Source: Alphaproteobacteria bacterium (GTDB lineage: Bacteria > Pseudomonadota > Alphaproteobacteria > Sphingomonadales > Sphingomonadaceae). Taken from it: a stretch of 6,290 bases of DNA. The notes under the pieces were generated by a model that was given only the letters and a program-made list of their open reading frames with translations, ran no database searches and was not told where the DNA came from. Of the stretch, positions 5,600 to 6,290 are shown one piece after another (within the stretch, counting starts at the first letter, position 1; every line of letters starts with the position of its first letter). Position numbers and translations under genes: made by a program. The stretch lies in the NCBI GenBank assembly GCA_005882415.1, contig VBAE01000065.1, positions 1-6,290 of the forward strand, written 5' to 3'.

Positions 5600-6290
5600 A
5601 TGCCGATCACCCTCATCTGCCTCGATGCCGACGACACGCTCTGGCACAACGAGCTCTATTTCCGCCGCACCTTCGGCAGTTTCGCGGCCCTCCTGGCCGA
5701 TTTCGCGCCCGCGGACGAAGTCCAGCGCGCTCTCGACGAGACCGAGCACCGCAACCTCGCCCCCTATGGCTACGGCGCCAAGGGCTTCATCCTGTCGATG
5801 CTGGAAACTGCATCCACCCTCGCCGGCGACGATCTCCCCGCCGCCACGGTGCGCGGCATTCTCGCTCTGGGCCGCGAGATGCTCGCCCATCCGGTCGACA
5901 CGCTCCCCGGAGTCGAGACCGCGCTCCCCGCGCTGGCCGAACGGGGCCGCCTCGTCCTGGTCACCAAGGGCGACCTCCACCACCAGGAAGCCAAGCTCGC
6001 CGCTTCCGGCCTCGGTTCCTGGTTCGAAGGCGTCGAGATCGTCAGCGACAAGCGGCCCGAAACCTATGCGAGAATCTTCGCCCGCTACGGTGCGGAGCCC
6101 GCCCAGGCGGTGATGGCCGGTAACTCGATCCGCTCGGACATCCTTCCGGCGTTGGAAGCGGGGGCGTGGGCGGCGTTCATCCCGTTCGAGCTGGAGTGGG
6201 CGCACGAGGCGGCCGAGCCGCCGGTGGGGCATGCGCGGTACCGGGAGTTGGCGAGCCTGGGCGACTTGCCGGAGTGGCTCGACGCGCTCT
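5600..6290 (+). CDS. HAD-superfamily hydrolase, runs off right edge
   Basis: The frame is open from ATG 5600-5602 to the window end with no stop, giving 230 visible residues. That is close to the usual size of the family, so little is probably missing. It has the four haloacid dehalogenase motifs: motif I DADDTLW at residues 9-15 (nucleophile Asp9, acid/base Asp11), motif II in VTKGD at 121-125 (Thr122), motif III Lys151 in SDKRPETY, and motif IV GNSIRSDILPALEAG at 174-188 with Asp180. A helical cap at about residues 16-100 suggests subfamily I, acting as a small-molecule phosphatase in the cytoplasm. The substrate cannot be told. Motif IV has Asn175 where many members have Asp. The segment IPFELEWAHE at 194-203 recalls a recognisable HAD branch with tyrosine- and tryptophan-rich IPYxxxWAHE endings. 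No clear Shine-Dalgarno precedes the ATG (the leader is C-rich). With only 14 bp after the comEC stop, translation may be coupled to comEC. Confidence 0.88.
   Translation, partial: MPITLICLDADDTLWHNELYFRRTFGSFAALLADFAPADEVQRALDETEHRNLAPYGYGAKGFILSMLETASTLAGDDLPAATVRGILALGREMLAHPVDTLPGVETALPALAERGRLVLVTKGDLHHQEAKLAASGLGSWFEGVEIVSDKRPETYARIFARYGAEPAQAVMAGNSIRSDILPALEAGAWAAFIPFELEWAHEAAEPPVGHARYRELASLGDLPEWLDAL

Noticed and set aside
5162..6232. Minus-strand open frame (356 codons) spanning the comEC end and the HAD gene
   Set aside because: It runs antisense across two recognisable genes and shows no family motif.

Overview
The window is GC-rich, tightly packed chromosomal DNA. The type II citrate synthase sequence, the divergent gltX/comEC arrangement and the ComEC protein type point to an alphaproteobacterium, most likely a sphingomonad. 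That placement rests on family recognition, not on a search.

Layout: (1) Positions 2-502 (+) hold the 3' part of a DUF3137-type gene that enters from the left edge. (2) Positions 503-706 are an intergenic stretch between convergent genes. It is dominated by two inverted copies of a two-hairpin repeat (533-601 and 642-702), an arrangement like a REP doublet. (3) gltA, citrate synthase, lies at 707-1993 (-) and is intact with all catalytic residues. (4) gltX, glutamyl-tRNA synthetase, lies at 1998-3358 (-), directly upstream of gltA in the same operon. It has both signature motifs, but as written it is broken at about 3011-3026, where roughly 20-25 expected residues are missing and the frame shifts. 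(5) comEC, the DNA-uptake channel, lies at 3378-5585 (+) and diverges from gltX across a 19-bp gap that contains both ribosome binding sites. (6) A HAD-superfamily hydrolase starts at 5600 (+) and runs off the right edge with no stop codon.

Gene relations: gltX and gltA read leftward as a unit. They are 4 bp apart, and the gltA Shine-Dalgarno sequence lies inside the last codons of gltX. comEC and the HAD gene read rightward as a likely second unit with a 14-bp gap. The genes are mostly housekeeping. I found no phage, CRISPR, toxin-antitoxin, tRNA, rRNA or insertion-sequence gene, and no convincing undescribed multi-gene system. The points most worth checking are the gltX lesion, the paired inverted repeats, and the compressed divergent start region.
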